Positions 1 through 6,602 of a DNA stretch of 64,000 nt are shown piece after piece. The stretch comes from Rhizobium sp. CIAT894 (GTDB lineage: Bacteria > Pseudomonadota > Alphaproteobacteria > Rhizobiales > Rhizobiaceae), in contig NZ_CP020948.1 in assembly GCF_000172795.2 (NCBI RefSeq), positions 62,001 to 126,000 of the forward strand, written 5' to 3'. The first letter of the stretch is position 1; each line of letters starts with the position of its first letter. The notes under the pieces were generated by a model that worked only from the letters and a program-made list of their open reading frames with translations, searched no databases and was not told the origin of the DNA. The translations under genes and the position numbers were made by a program.

Positions 1-1
1 T

Positions 2-58
2 CTGGAAGGCTCACGCGACCGTCTGTTCGAGGGCAGGGTGCTCGACCTGTCCTTCTGA
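2..58 (+). CDS. C-terminal end of an unidentified gene (partial)
   Basis: The frame starting at base 2 is open from the window edge and closes with TGA at 56-58, giving a short tail ending in LDLSF. The rest of the gene lies outside the window, so no function can be assigned. It is convergent with the higA-like gene that ends at 80. The only evidence is the open frame and its position before a gene on the opposite strand, so it could be chance. Confidence 0.35.
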   Translation: MEGSRDRLFEGRVLDLSF

Positions 59-79
59 GGCGGATCGACGCGCTTTCCC

Positions 80-379
80 TCAGGCGGCCCGGATTGTCGG
101 GATACCCGAGACATCCACTTCCCGTTCGGCATCATAGGCAGCTTGCATGCGCAGCCATATCGCCGGCCCGTCACCGAACAGTTTCCCAAGCCGGGCAGCG
201 ACATTGGGCGATACGGGCTTCTTCTCGTTCAGAATATCGTAGAGTTGCTGGCGCGAGATACCCAGCAGATTGGCGATTTCCACCTTGGTCTTTCCCGTTG
301 CCGGGATGATGTCTGCGAGCAATGCCCCAGGGTGGGAAGGGCAGCGCGTCATGGGCCTCGTCGTTTCATACACGGGCAT
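80..379 (-). CDS. higA: HigA-type antitoxin (XRE-family HTH)
   Basis: A 99-residue DNA-binding antitoxin of the HigA/VapI addiction-module family. It normally neutralises the mRNA interferase HigB and represses its own promoter. The family opening HPGALLADI is followed by an HTH (roughly residues 30-60) with the recognition element ISRQQLYDILN, then the typical tail GDGPAIWLRMQAAYD. I start it at ATG 379 because the longer open frame upstream is the toxin gene read in another frame. It lies 26 bp after the higB frame, in the usual toxin-antitoxin order. Because higB is frameshifted here (see 406-685), this is probably an orphan antitoxin. Confidence 0.85.
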   Translation of the reverse strand: MPVYETTRPMTRCPSHPGALLADIIPATGKTKVEIANLLGISRQQLYDILNEKKPVSPNVAARLGKLFGDGPAIWLRMQAAYDAEREVDVSGIPTIRAA

Positions 380-405
380 TAAATCATTCCCCAGTCCGAG
401 CCGCC

Positions 406-685
406 TTAATGATATTGCTCGAAATCGACGCGAGCGGCATCGTTGCCGTCGAATTCGAATGTGATGCACCAGTGGCCGTTGACGTGAACGGTATACCGAA
501 TGGGATTATGGCCCTTGAGGGCATGGAAGTCGAACCCGGGAAGGTTCATGTCGTCCGGCTTTTCGGCCTGTTCCAAAGCGGTCAAGTCTGATCAGAATTC
601 GTTTTTGCAGCTTGGCATCGATTTTCGCGGTTTTGCCCGTCTCGAAAAGATCTGTCAGAGCCTCGTTTCTAAACGACTTGATCAT
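406..685 (-). pseudogene. higB: higB toxin (RelE/HigB fold), disrupted by a one-base frameshift
   Basis: Reading from ATG 685, the first 35 codons give a normal HigB start (MIKSFRNEALTDLFETGK). The frame then becomes nonsense and stops at a TAA in the middle of the gene. Dropping one G on the plus strand, near 580, restores an uninterrupted HigB body (EKPDDMNLPGFDFHALKG, then HVNGHWCITFEF) ending in FEQYH and a TAA at 406-408. HigB toxins are about 92 residues, and the restored frame has that length. I see a single-base insertion; loss of toxin activity is inferred. A sequencing error cannot be excluded from one sequence. Confidence 0.8.
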
Positions 686-754
686 GAATGGTTTGTAAGT
701 TTTTAGCTTACATATATCAACCTTTACTGACGCAGGCCGAGACTTCCCCGATCG

Positions 755-1207
755 TCAACCGGGTTTCTGCTTCTTGATGATGCTGATGTTGCCGCTCACT
801 TCGAGGATGGCAAATTTGATCTCCGTGACACTCTCGATGCCTTCCTGGCTACGAGCCGCTTCCATGACGTCTTCCTTCTGCAGGCGAGCGCCTTTGAGCG
901 CGCCTTCGTCATAGACCCCGTCCGCGACGAGAACGGTTGGAACGCCATCGATGATATGTGCTGCGCGAGGCCACCACCTCTTCACGTAGGAGAGGCCGAT
1001 GTCTGTCGTAAACAGCGTCAGGATCAGAATGATGGCATTGGTGATCGAGAAGTCGTCCCCGAGCATTGCCTGCTGCGTGGTTTCGGAGATGACCAGCACG
1101 ATGACCAGGTCGAACGGCGTCATCTGGGCGAGCGTCCGTCTTCCTGAGAGGCGGATGATCAGGAGCAGTGTGAAATAGATCGCCAGTCCGCGTAAAACTG
1201 CATCCAA
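755..1207 (-). CDS. DUF421 (YetF-type) membrane protein
   Basis: A 150-residue integral membrane protein. Three hydrophobic segments lie at about residues 5-20, 32-46 and 55-72. They surround the family motif, here GRRTLAQMTPFDLVIVLVIS, and a soluble alpha/beta tail of about 70 residues follows. DUF421 proteins resemble YetF and YdfS; their biochemical role is not established, and spore-former relatives are linked to germination and small-molecule handling. It is encoded just downstream of the PIMT/membrane-protein gene (which ends at 1218) on the same strand, so the two are probably co-transcribed. The tail ends in a lysine-rich KKQKPG. Confidence 0.8.
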   Translation of the reverse strand: MDAVLRGLAIYFTLLLIIRLSGRRTLAQMTPFDLVIVLVISETTQQAMLGDDFSITNAIILILTLFTTDIGLSYVKRWWPRAAHIIDGVPTVLVADGVYDEGALKGARLQKEDVMEAARSQEGIESVTEIKFAILEVSGNISIIKKQKPG

Positions 1208-1217
1208 GGCGCCGCCC

Positions 1218-1718
1218 TCATGGAAAAATGAAAGTGGAGTGCGCGCGTGTCTGCGCGCCGATGCCGATGGTGCTGCGGCAAGGGCCGGGGAGTTGTGTCT
1301 GCAGACGGAACACGATCTGCGTCGGTCCTGCCGGATCGCTTGGGAATACGTAGCCGATCCGGCCTTGGCGCACCAAGGTCGCCTTCTCAGGCGGGTCGAC
1401 GCCCTCTATCGAAAAGCTCTGAAGAAAGGCGGCATCGATCGTGAAGACCCGGTCTTCGGATGACGGCGCGAAGTTCACCGTCATAGTCTCCGGGGCGTTC
1501 CAGCGGGAGAGGACGGGAAAATCCACAGCCCCTCCAGGAAACGCGATGGTTTGCCGTGAAAACGGACCGCCTCTTCCAAGCAAGCCCAGCAGACAGGCCA
1601 CGAGAAGAAGCGTGAAGATGATCCAGGCAATGCGTTGAATTGCCCAGAACCGCCGCTGGAATTCGGTATGATCGAGCACGCCTTCGGGCAGCGCAGGCAA
1701 GTCTTGTATCTTTTCCAT
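1218..1718 (-). CDS. Hypothetical membrane-anchored protein (possible internal start of the fusion)
   Basis: ATG 1718 lies inside the long frame and has a strong ribosome-binding site, GAGGGAGAGGG, immediately upstream, so a separate 166-residue product is plausible. It has a cytoplasmic N-terminus rich in Leu and Pro, one hydrophobic helix (IAWIIFTLLLVACLLGLLG, residues ~32-50), then a beta-rich region with repeated FPGG/FPVL-type turns. I do not recognise a family. It sits directly before the DUF421 gene, which suggests a two-gene membrane unit. Whether the cell makes the fusion, this short form or both cannot be decided from sequence. Confidence 0.5.
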   Translation of the reverse strand: MEKIQDLPALPEGVLDHTEFQRRFWAIQRIAWIIFTLLLVACLLGLLGRGGPFSRQTIAFPGGAVDFPVLSRWNAPETMTVNFAPSSEDRVFTIDAAFLQSFSIEGVDPPEKATLVRQGRIGYVFPSDPAGPTQIVFRLQTQLPGPCRSTIGIGAQTRAHSTFIFP

Positions 1719-2447
1719 GCCCTCTCCCTCTGCGTTTCGCGGAGAACCTGGGCCGGACGCAAAAGTTCCCGGCGATGGCGGGGCCGTCGCCGTGTACATT
1801 GGATGTGCAGCAGTCCAGGCGTCTTCACCGATCAGGGGAACGAAGAGAACCCCGCCGAGATCTTCCTCCTCGAACGTAGCGGCGCCGGTGCGCGTGACGC
1901 GTTTCAGCCGCTGCTCGCTGCGGCCGACCGGGATGACGAGCCGCCCTCCGAGGTCCAATTGCGCCTTCAAGGCGGACGGCACCGCGGGTGCGCTTGCAGA
2001 AACGACAATGGCGTCGAATGGGGCGGCTTCCGGCCAGCCCTTGCTGCCATCGCCCACACGAACGTCAATGTTATGATATCCGAGCTTCTCGAACCTTTCC
2101 TTGGCCTGAAGCGCCAGCCTCTCATGGCGTTCGATGGAATAGACCCGCCTTGCTATACGGCTCATGAGGGCTGAGGTGTAGCCGGAGCCCGTTCCGACCT
2201 CCAGCACCTTGTCACCCGCATCCAGGCGGGCCTTTTCGAGCATCAGGGCTACAATAAACGGCTGCGAAATCGTCTGGCCCTCGCCGATCGACAGCGGTGC
2301 ATCCTCATAGGGGAACTCCTCACAGCCCAGAGAGACGAATTTTTCGCGCGGCACCGTGCGCATCGCCTCCGTGACACCTCGATCGCGAATGCCACGACGC
2401 GTAACGTGGTGCTCCACCATGTGATCTCGGACGCGCGTCATATCCAT
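1218..2447 (-). CDS. pcm: Protein-L-isoaspartate O-methyltransferase-like protein fused to a membrane domain
   Basis: The first ~215 residues are a PIMT/PCMT methyltransferase, which repairs isoaspartyl residues using S-adenosylmethionine. Visible motifs are GEGQTISQPFIVALMLEKA, the SAM loop VLEVGTGSGYTSALMS (residues 81-96), and GGRLVIPVG. After the usual PIMT end (VPLIGEDAW) the frame stays open through a Pro/Gly-rich linker into a domain with one strong membrane helix and a beta-rich periplasmic part. The whole reading is 409 residues; I start it at ATG 2447, preceded by GGAACC. In related rhizobia, as I remember them, such PIMT domains are joined to an erythromycin-esterase domain, which is absent here. 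A second start at 1718 may give a separate protein. Confidence 0.65.
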   Translation of the reverse strand: MDMTRVRDHMVEHHVTRRGIRDRGVTEAMRTVPREKFVSLGCEEFPYEDAPLSIGEGQTISQPFIVALMLEKARLDAGDKVLEVGTGSGYTSALMSRIARRVYSIERHERLALQAKERFEKLGYHNIDVRVGDGSKGWPEAAPFDAIVVSASAPAVPSALKAQLDLGGRLVIPVGRSEQRLKRVTRTGAATFEEEDLGGVLFVPLIGEDAWTAAHPMYTATAPPSPGTFASGPGSPRNAEGEGMEKIQDLPALPEGVLDHTEFQRRFWAIQRIAWIIFTLLLVACLLGLLGRGGPFSRQTIAFPGGAVDFPVLSRWNAPETMTVNFAPSSEDRVFTIDAAFLQSFSIEGVDPPEKATLVRQGRIGYVFPSDPAGPTQIVFRLQTQLPGPCRSTIGIGAQTRAHSTFIFP

Positions 2448-2787
2448 TGTTCGGTTCCATCGTCCCGACTGCGTCTGGGCCAAGCTTCTAGGCGAGGCAA
2501 AAGAATACAGGACAAGTGACGACCGGGATCCTGGATTGGAGGTTTGGTGCGCGGCGAAGCCGTTAAATTCGCCGCCGGATACCCTCGCGAAAACGCTTCT
2601 TCGATCCGAGGATCCCGCATCACGGTATTTTTGCCAGGTCCATTTGGGAAACTTAGTGTGGCGAGCGAAGTTCGACAGGCGTGTGCAAACGGGCAAGCCC
2701 GAAATAAACATCTTCTTCGAGAGATCGGGGATCAGCGCCCGATGCGCTGCGCTTCGCGCTTTGTCGCTCTGAAGATCGCGACGCGCT
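2448..2787. other. Intergenic stretch with no gene found
   Basis: This is the gap between the luxR-type gene (ending at 2788) and the PIMT start at 2447. The PIMT frame happens to stay open upstream through it, but the translation has no recognisable domain and low-complexity composition. It presumably holds the promoter of the PIMT-DUF421 unit. I see no convincing repeats or terminator. Confidence 0.4.
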
Positions 2788-3585
2788 TCAGAGCAATCCA
2801 GGATCCTGGCTCGGCGAGGCGTCCTGCCCGCCGGCGGCTCTTTGAACCAATCGGGCAACCACTTCAGTGCGGTTCTGCGCCTGCAACTTACGCATTATAT
2901 GTTGCAAATGCATTTTCACCGTATGCCCTGACAAATTGAGTTTTCCTGCGATGACCTTATTCGAGCAGCCGGATTGCAACTCTGCGAGGACATCCGCCTC
3001 CCGGGGGGTAAAATCGGCAATCGCCAGATACTGCATTCTATCATCCAAGCTTTTTTCGGCCTCAGTTCTGGCCGGGCCGGGCTCGTTGGAGCCATTTGCA
3101 ACAGCCCCTAACAACTGCGGGCAGAATGTTCCTCCCGCCAGAACGAGACGAAGGCCGGCTAGGGCAATATCAATGGGCAGTGAAGTCGAGAAAAAGCCGC
3201 GTATACCCATCTTGAGGGCCTGACGGGCTATGTTGACGTCATCCGTGTCCGAGAGCAACGTAATGGGAGCCTCGGGAAAACGCGTAGCAATTGCCGCGAG
3301 GTCATCACGCAGGCTGATGCTCTCAACACCTCTGCCAGCCAGATCCAATGCAACCAAACGCACCTCGGTTCCAAGAGCTCTATCGAGACTCTCGGTCGAG
3401 ATCATATCGATAAAATTCCACCCGGCGAGTTCACCCTCAAGAAGCTTCACCACGGTCGTACGCGCCAGTGTAGAATGCTCGATAACGATAACAGTTGGTA
3501 CATTGCGCCCGGTACGGCGCGCAGTTCTAGCACTGTTGGACACCTGCGTGCTCCCCAGAATATTTGCAACCCAACAGTTTTTCAT
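2788..3585 (-). CDS. LuxR/NarL-type regulator with a degenerate receiver domain
   Basis: A 265-residue transcription factor. The C-terminus is a clear LuxR HTH (about residues 190-248): FTPREADVLAEL, then NKVIAGKLNLSGHTVKMHL and the QNRTEVVARL tail. Residues 30-155 have a receiver-like pattern with a possible phospho-acceptor D81 in VALDLAG. The acidic pocket after the first strand is VIEHS rather than paired acids, and the conserved lysine is missing (FFSTSLP instead of a K-P motif). It may therefore act without phosphorylation. The start is ATG 3585 with AGGA upstream. Lying beside the glycine-rich protein/type I secretion genes, it is a candidate regulator of them, by position only. Confidence 0.75.
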   Translation of the reverse strand: MKNCWVANILGSTQVSNSARTARRTGRNVPTVIVIEHSTLARTTVVKLLEGELAGWNFIDMISTESLDRALGTEVRLVALDLAGRGVESISLRDDLAAIATRFPEAPITLLSDTDDVNIARQALKMGIRGFFSTSLPIDIALAGLRLVLAGGTFCPQLLGAVANGSNEPGPARTEAEKSLDDRMQYLAIADFTPREADVLAELQSGCSNKVIAGKLNLSGHTVKMHLQHIMRKLQAQNRTEVVARLVQRAAGGQDASPSQDPGLL

Positions 3586-4366
3586 AGTATTCCTGTTGTC
3601 GTCTCATGTCATGACAAAAAAAGAGTATATTCTCGATATCAACAATCGGGATCTCTCATGATAATTATTATAGTCTATAAGATTTCATCGATAGAAAACT
3701 GGGTCTGCAGAGCACATTTCAGACCTTGTTCATGAGAGGGTGCCAGTTCGACTTGTCGCTGTATATTTTTCAACCATCGCCAAATTAACGTACGGCAAGC
3801 GGGTCAGAAAAGCTTTCAAAGGCACTGAAAAGACAATCGATCCGCCACGGAGCTATTGAGCAAGAGATGTTGAATGTAACGGGATGGCGTTCGGCTCAGC
3901 TATGTTTCCATATCTCAATTCAGGGAGGCTGCAGATTTCGGCAGCAAAACGACAAACGTGAAAAGCAAAAGAAGCAGAAGATTACAGATTACCCGTTATG
4001 ATTACTGAAAAACTTGGGGCCATCGACGCATTGATACCAGTTGGCATGGTTTTCGGACGGTACTGCGGTTACATCGACAGATGCCTGGCGGAGAAGTGGT
4101 TCAACATATGGTTTGAAAAACGGCACGAAGAACGTGCAATTGGACCTCTGCAATGCAAATGGGATCCTATCCGCCAGCGCATCGGCCCGAAAATCGGAAT
4201 CGCTCGGAAAGCATGATGCGAGGATTGAAGATGTTAAAGCGTTCTTCGTGCGTCCAAAAGGATGCACGGCGCTCCAATGCATACGGTCCGGAAAATGCAG
4301 GGGTTCCGGGACAGCGACATGCATAAGGACAAGCAGCCGCTTCAATCGCGTTTCAAGTGACGCGCT
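3586..4366. other. Long AT-richer intergenic region, no gene recognised
   Basis: About 780 bases between the luxR-type gene start and the end of the glycine-rich protein gene. The stretch 3600-3990 is clearly richer in A and T than the flanks and should contain the regulator's promoter. A 118-codon minus-strand frame (3989-4345) has no recognisable domain and atypical composition, so I do not call it. I see no obvious tRNA, repeat array or insertion sequence. Confidence 0.5.
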
Positions 4367-5455
4367 TCAGCTATGCATGAAGCTCAGAATGTCGTCGACG
4401 AGGGCCGAATGGGCATCCGTGAGATTGCCGTCTCCGCCATGGCCTGCGATGCCGGCCAACTGAAGCGCATGCTGATCATAGAGAACATGATCTGTCTGTT
4501 GGGCGTCCGCCGTTCCGCCGGCGGGGACGGCAATGTTGATGGGATGGAAATAGCCGAAATTGACGTCGACCATGCTGCCGGTTGACGATCCGACGCCGCC
4601 ACCGCCGCCGGCATGGTTGCCGGTAAAAATCGTGTCTGACGACAGGTTGAAGCCACCGCCATTGCCGCCTATGCCTGCGATCTGTACGGTGCCCTGGTCG
4701 AAAATGACATTGTTTGTCTGATGAGCCTCCGCGGAGCCGCCTGCGGCGCCGATGGCGATGTTGATCGGTGAGAAGATGGCTATGCTCACGTCGACCATGC
4801 TGCCGACGAAATATCCATCGCCGCCGTGGCCCGCATAAAAGTCGCCGGTCAATGTGAGCGCAGTTCCCGGGCTCATCGACGAGCCATGGCTTGCGACGTT
4901 ATGGTCGCCGCCCGAGCCGCCGATGCCGCCCATCTGGGTTGCGCCCTGCAGGAACAGTGCGTTGTTCGATTGATCCGCGTGAGCCTCCGCGCCGGGGCCT
5001 GCAGCCACGGCAGTGTTGACGGGGGCAAACAGCGCGACTTCGGTACTGACCATGCCACCGTAGAAGGTTCCATTCCCGCCGGTGCCGGCATGATTGGCGC
5101 CATCGCCGGTGCCGATCGCAACATTGCCGCTTCCGCCATTCCCGCCTATGCCGGCCATTTCGGTGGGGTGCTGGTTGATGAGTGCGTCGTTGCCCTGGAA
5201 AGCGTCGGCAGCCGAATGAGGTCCGGCAATAGCTGCATTGGACGGCATGAAGACGGCCAACGCATTACTGCTGATCACGCCTTCACTGATCCCGTCACCA
5301 CCGCTGCCGGCTGAATTATGGCTCGGACCGGAAGCGACATCCAATGGAAGCCAGGTCGGCACCAGCGCCAGATGCCCTGCGGCCACATTGGGGGCGAGGT
5401 GTTGATCGGTGCCCGTCTTGGGCTGATCTTCCAATAAGGGACGAGTTTCCGCCAT
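4367..5455 (-). CDS. Glycine-rich protein with four tandem ~75-residue repeats, probable type I secretion substrate
   Basis: A 362-residue acidic protein without an N-terminal signal peptide. After ~45 residues it is built of four imperfect repeats, each beginning AGxGG(D/N)G. Each then carries a hydrophobic stretch with FxPxNxA (FAPVNTAV, FSPINIAI, FHPINIAV), an A/Q/N-rich segment, and a closing (Q/E)xAGIGGxGG. The last repeat ends in a short hydrophobic tail, DDILSFMHS, as is common for C-terminal type I secretion signals. It has no canonical RTX calcium nonapeptides. I use ATG 5455, which has GGAG seven bases upstream; ATG 5467 is the alternative. A homologous smaller protein is divergent at 5926, next to an ABC exporter and adaptor. 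Export and function are inferred. Confidence 0.7.
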   Translation of the reverse strand: MAETRPLLEDQPKTGTDQHLAPNVAAGHLALVPTWLPLDVASGPSHNSAGSGGDGISEGVISSNALAVFMPSNAAIAGPHSAADAFQGNDALINQHPTEMAGIGGNGGSGNVAIGTGDGANHAGTGGNGTFYGGMVSTEVALFAPVNTAVAAGPGAEAHADQSNNALFLQGATQMGGIGGSGGDHNVASHGSSMSPGTALTLTGDFYAGHGGDGYFVGSMVDVSIAIFSPINIAIGAAGGSAEAHQTNNVIFDQGTVQIAGIGGNGGGFNLSSDTIFTGNHAGGGGGVGSSTGSMVDVNFGYFHPINIAVPAGGTADAQQTDHVLYDQHALQLAGIAGHGGDGNLTDAHSALVDDILSFMHS

Positions 5456-5925
5456 TACCGTCTCCATTCGCGGTCGACCGCGCGTCTGCCGAGCATGCGG
5501 CGCTGTGCAGCCTGAATTGTTCCGGCATTGTGCATCTGAACGCAGGAAAAGCAGAGCCTGCAATTCGTCTACATCCTGTTGGCTAGTTCCGTAGCCATTT
5601 GGCTGTCATCACCGCAACGGCCGTTGTGCGAGTTTGCGAGCACCAATCTGCCTTTGAATTGGAGGCCCTGGCGTCGCTTCGACGAGGTTCGCAGGCATGA
5701 TCGTGACCAGCGACCTACGCCTACTCATCAAACATCAAATAACGCTCCGGAACTTCAAGTATACATCCGAAGGAATGTCTCCGAATATCTAGGTGGTCCA
5801 AAGCTTAAATCGCGAGCAATATTCGGCCGCGGTTGTATTGACTGCGGTGAAAATGCTGGAATGCACGCCGTAGGGGGACGCCGTAAAACAAACGCGGACG
5901 AAACGAAGTAAAAGGAGTGACATCA
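5456..5925. promoter_or_regulatory. Divergent intergenic region between the two glycine-rich genes
   Basis: About 470 bases between the divergent starts at 5455 (minus) and 5926 (plus). No ORF here looks coding. It must hold the promoters of both glycine-rich genes and probably of the secretion operon. Its length suggests long leaders or several operators. I could not pick a convincing sigma-70 box or palindrome by eye. Confidence 0.45.
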
Positions 5926-6495
5926 ATGCCTATTCCACAAATATCCGACACCATTCATCTCAACCACCCGGATGCGGGTGACGCGAATGCCGGCAACGGT
6001 GGTGATGGACACAATGATGGGAACATCAACTACAACCCGGTTGCCTATATCTCGCCCGTGCAAACGGTCGACGGGGCATCCACCCATCTGCACAACGGCG
6101 ATCACGTTTGGCAGACGGCAGATTGGGACGCCGGCGGCGGTGGAGCCGGTGGCTTGAGCCAGGCCCAGAATGGCTTCCTGGCATCGCTGACCAGCGGCGC
6201 CGGCGGCGCTGGAGGAAACGCCCACTCCAACGGCGATCAAAGCAATACGAGCGGCCATGACACGGCTTCGGTGGCTGCGGCGACGACCGCCACGCAATAC
6301 ACCCAGCTCGTGGCCGATCAGCATGCCACCATCCTGGCAGGTGTCGGCGGCAACGGCGGCAACGGGAACAACGCCCTGGGCGGCGATATCTCGTCGGCTC
6401 TGGTTCACACGGATCCCGAAACGACGACGGTGAACAATTCTCTCGATCACTTCATAAACGCCTTCGGCCATATCGATGTCAGCCATCTTGGCTGA
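5926..6495 (+). CDS. Short glycine-rich protein, paralogue of the 4367-5455 product, probable type I secretion substrate
   Basis: A 189-residue protein lacking a signal peptide. It shares building blocks with the divergent protein: AGNGGDGHNDG followed by a hydrophobic YNPVAYISPVQT segment, and near the end DQHATILAGVGGNGGNGN, closely matching DQHALQLAGIAGHGGDGN of its neighbour. The middle contains GGGGAGG and GAGGAGG. The C-terminus is LDHFINAFGHIDVSHLG, a plausible uncleaved secretion signal. ATG 5926 follows AAAGGAG at 5911-5917 with good spacing. The ABC exporter begins about 110 bp downstream, after a strong hairpin. The sequence shows the relatedness; export is an inference from context. 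Confidence 0.7.
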   Translation: MPIPQISDTIHLNHPDAGDANAGNGGDGHNDGNINYNPVAYISPVQTVDGASTHLHNGDHVWQTADWDAGGGGAGGLSQAQNGFLASLTSGAGGAGGNAHSNGDQSNTSGHDTASVAAATTATQYTQLVADQHATILAGVGGNGGNGNNALGGDISSALVHTDPETTTVNNSLDHFINAFGHIDVSHLG

Positions 6496-6510
6496 TGCAT
6501 TCAGGCCTAT

Positions 6511-6540
6511 GAGGGTCGCCGGCTTCGGCTGGCGACCCTC
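6511..6540 (+). terminator. Strong hairpin between substrate gene and exporter genes
   Basis: Arms of 13 bases (6511-6523 and 6528-6540, GAGGGTCGCCGGC on the left) pair with a single G-T wobble around a TTCG tetraloop, one of the most stable loop types. No U-run follows, so it may be an attenuator or an mRNA-stabilising stem rather than a full terminator. It would make the substrate mRNA more abundant than the exporter mRNA. Confidence 0.7.
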
Positions 6541-6602
6541 AGGGGTTACTCGACCAGCCGGCAGCCTCTTCTTGTCAGTATCAAGTGCAGCGAGATCTGA
6601 TA

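Noticed and set aside
3989..4345. 118-codon minus-strand frame before the glycine-rich gene
   Set aside because: No recognisable domain, no good RBS, and atypical amino-acid make-up.
5579..5911. Plus-strand 110-codon frame in the divergent intergenic region
   Set aside because: No domain or RBS and it overlaps the probable promoter region of the glycine-rich genes.
4367..6495. RTX toxin-type calcium-binding repeats
   Set aside because: The glycine clusters look RTX-like at first sight but do not follow GGxGxDxux nonapeptides; the repeat unit is about 75 residues with a hydrophobic FxPxNxA core.
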